64,000 bases of DNA from Vespula vulgaris. Its lineage: Eukaryota > Arthropoda > Insecta > Hymenoptera > Vespidae. Positions 63,200-64,000 of the stretch are shown here, piece by piece; the first letter of the stretch is position 1; each line of letters begins with the position of its first letter. The stretch is from assembly GCF_905475345.1 (NCBI RefSeq), contig NC_066599.1, positions 1,562,501 through 1,626,500 of the forward strand, in the 5' to 3' direction. The position numbers were made by a program, and so were the translations under genes. The notes under the pieces were generated by a model. It saw only the letters and a list, made by a program, of their open reading frames with translations. It searched no databases and was not told the DNA's origin.

Positions 63200-63750
63200 A
63201 CGAAAAAAACCACTTTCCGTGAAAGAAGCGAGTCTACCTACTTCCGTTCCTTTTAACTTTATCGACGGACATGTTCTCCAGTCGTATTTCGAAACTTAAG
63301 ACGAATCCATGAAATAGAAGTTTCTACGAATCGTTAATTTCACTTACCTTCAATAAATCCACAAGTACAATTTAAACTGATAGACCATTAAAGAATACGA
63401 ACGATACCGATTAATTTTATTTTCCAAAAAAAAAAAAAAAGAAAGAAAGAAAGAAAATAAAATAAACAAATAAAAAGAAAATTTATTGCAGCTAACATAA
63501 TATATTACGTGAAATCAATGAACCGAGCATGATCATCGAATCCTTTCGAGATTACAGAGTACAAAATTAAATTACGATTTAATTCAATTTTATCTCGATT
63601 AATAAAAAACGGAACCGATTAAATCGTTGCACAACAAAAGAAGAAAGAAAAAAAATAAAAAAAAAATAAATAAATAGAACGAAATGAAAATTGTCAAAGA
63701 CAATGTCGCGATGTCTTTAAAATCCAATTGAAAGATCGTAATCGACGTAC

Positions 63751-63868
63751 CACCGTGATTATTAAAGTCCCCTATAGAATCTTTAGTGCCATAAAGCAAT
63801 AGGCATAGTAACCAAGGAAGAATACTACCCTCTACCCCCGTAGTCCACCCATTTACCCTCATAACCAT
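63751..63868 (-). CDS. Putative first coding exon (signal peptide) of the DIP/lachesin-like gene
   Basis: Read on the minus strand, an ATG at 63868 opens 39 codons plus one base. A second in-frame ATG follows two codons later. The product has a polar start (MRVNGWTTGVEGS), a hydrophobic core (ILPWLLCLLLYG) and a polar tail, the layout of a secretory signal peptide. The exon can end ..CACGGTG|GTACGTCG, leaving phase 1. In insect DIP/lachesin genes a leader exon precedes the Ig1 exons and the mature protein sits at the neuronal surface. That this exon belongs to the gene at 43826-56789 is inferred from strand, distance and leader character. A second leader-like segment at 60423-60534 competes with it, so the two may be alternative first exons. 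The frame stays open upstream of the ATG to the window edge, so the true start is not certain. Confidence 0.5.
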
Positions 63869-63956
63869 AGAAGCGTTATCTCTTAAACGCAAGTCACTTA
63901 ACGAGTACTTGCTAGGAGCACTTAGACGGTTCTCACAGCTTGCTCTACAGGTTCTA
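63869..63956 (-). other. Possible 5' UTR piece with upstream 3' splice site
   Basis: Minus-strand sequence just upstream of the 63868 ATG. A pyrimidine-containing stretch ending in TTTACTACAG could be a 3' splice site with its AG at 63957-63958, making 63956 the first base of the leader exon. The frame of the leader ATG has no stop from here to the window edge, so this could also be coding. No TATA box or initiator is evident. Confidence 0.2.
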
Positions 63957-64000
63957 CTGTAGTAAATGCCGGAAAAGCAGCATCCGAGAACCGTGGGCGA

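Larger units (their letters stand above)
56790..63750 (-). other. 5' intronic region of the DIP-like gene (6,961 bp)
   Basis: Lies between the Ig1 exon and the distal leader exon. It should contain the missing exon for the A and B strands of Ig1 (phase 1 in, phase 0 out). I looked for a frame ending in a Tyr-Lys-like residue at a GT donor with a Cys about 8-12 codons before it, and found none I trust. It contains the candidate leader at 60423-60534, a diverged tandem duplication (57697-58080), short open frames at 58312-58522, 61754-62032 and 62944-63110, and several microsatellites. Confidence 0.6.

Noticed and set aside
1..64000. tRNA, rRNA, CRISPR, prophage, toxin or viral genes
   Set aside because: No tRNA T-loop plus cloverleaf, no rRNA-like conserved blocks, no direct repeats with unique equal spacers, and no viral or transposase motifs were found.

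Overview
The window is eukaryotic nuclear DNA, almost certainly from an insect. It is AT-rich with frequent CpG and very dense in GA/CT, TA and poly-A/T tracts. Exons are short and separated by long introns with GT..AG borders. The one gene family I can recognise is arthropod-specific in its close form: a neuronal immunoglobulin-superfamily adhesion protein of the lachesin / Dpr-interacting protein (DIP) type. CpG-rich, AT-rich, microsatellite-laden DNA of this kind fits Hymenoptera, but no marker in the window fixes the order, so that part is inference.

The gene lies on the minus strand in the right-hand third. Three exons are secure: 56582-56789 (second half of Ig1), 45459-45617 (first half of Ig2) and 43826-43954 (second half of Ig2). 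They join in phase and give 165 continuous residues with canonical Ig landmarks. Two upstream ATG-bearing segments on the same strand each look like a signal-peptide exon and each can end in phase 1: 63751-63868 and 60423-60534. They may be alternative first exons, or one may be spurious. The second has a hydrophobic core encoded by a hexanucleotide microsatellite. The short exon that must carry the start of Ig1, including its first cysteine, was not located. Ig3 and the membrane anchor are not in the window and would lie beyond its left edge.

Everything left of 43826 (about 43.8 kb) has no coding sequence I can support. It is either one very long intron of this gene or intron plus intergenic DNA. 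It holds dozens of microsatellites, a 41-bp degenerate minisatellite (16868-17071), a 34-bp higher-order repeat inside a TAC array (15971-16072), a 14-bp array (37565-37620), a 99-bp GAC array (34252-34350), G-rich segments able to form quadruplexes, and a few GC-elevated non-repetitive islands that may be regulatory. Most long open frames here are translations of simple repeats. No rRNA, tRNA, CRISPR array, prokaryotic operon or intact transposon was seen.

I found no convincing new multi-gene system. The observations most worth checking are the repeat-encoded signal peptide with its possible alternative first exons, the cluster of GACGAG/CTCGTC inverted repeats just upstream of it, and three short non-repetitive open frames inside the introns (47638-47739, 58312-58522, 61754-62032).
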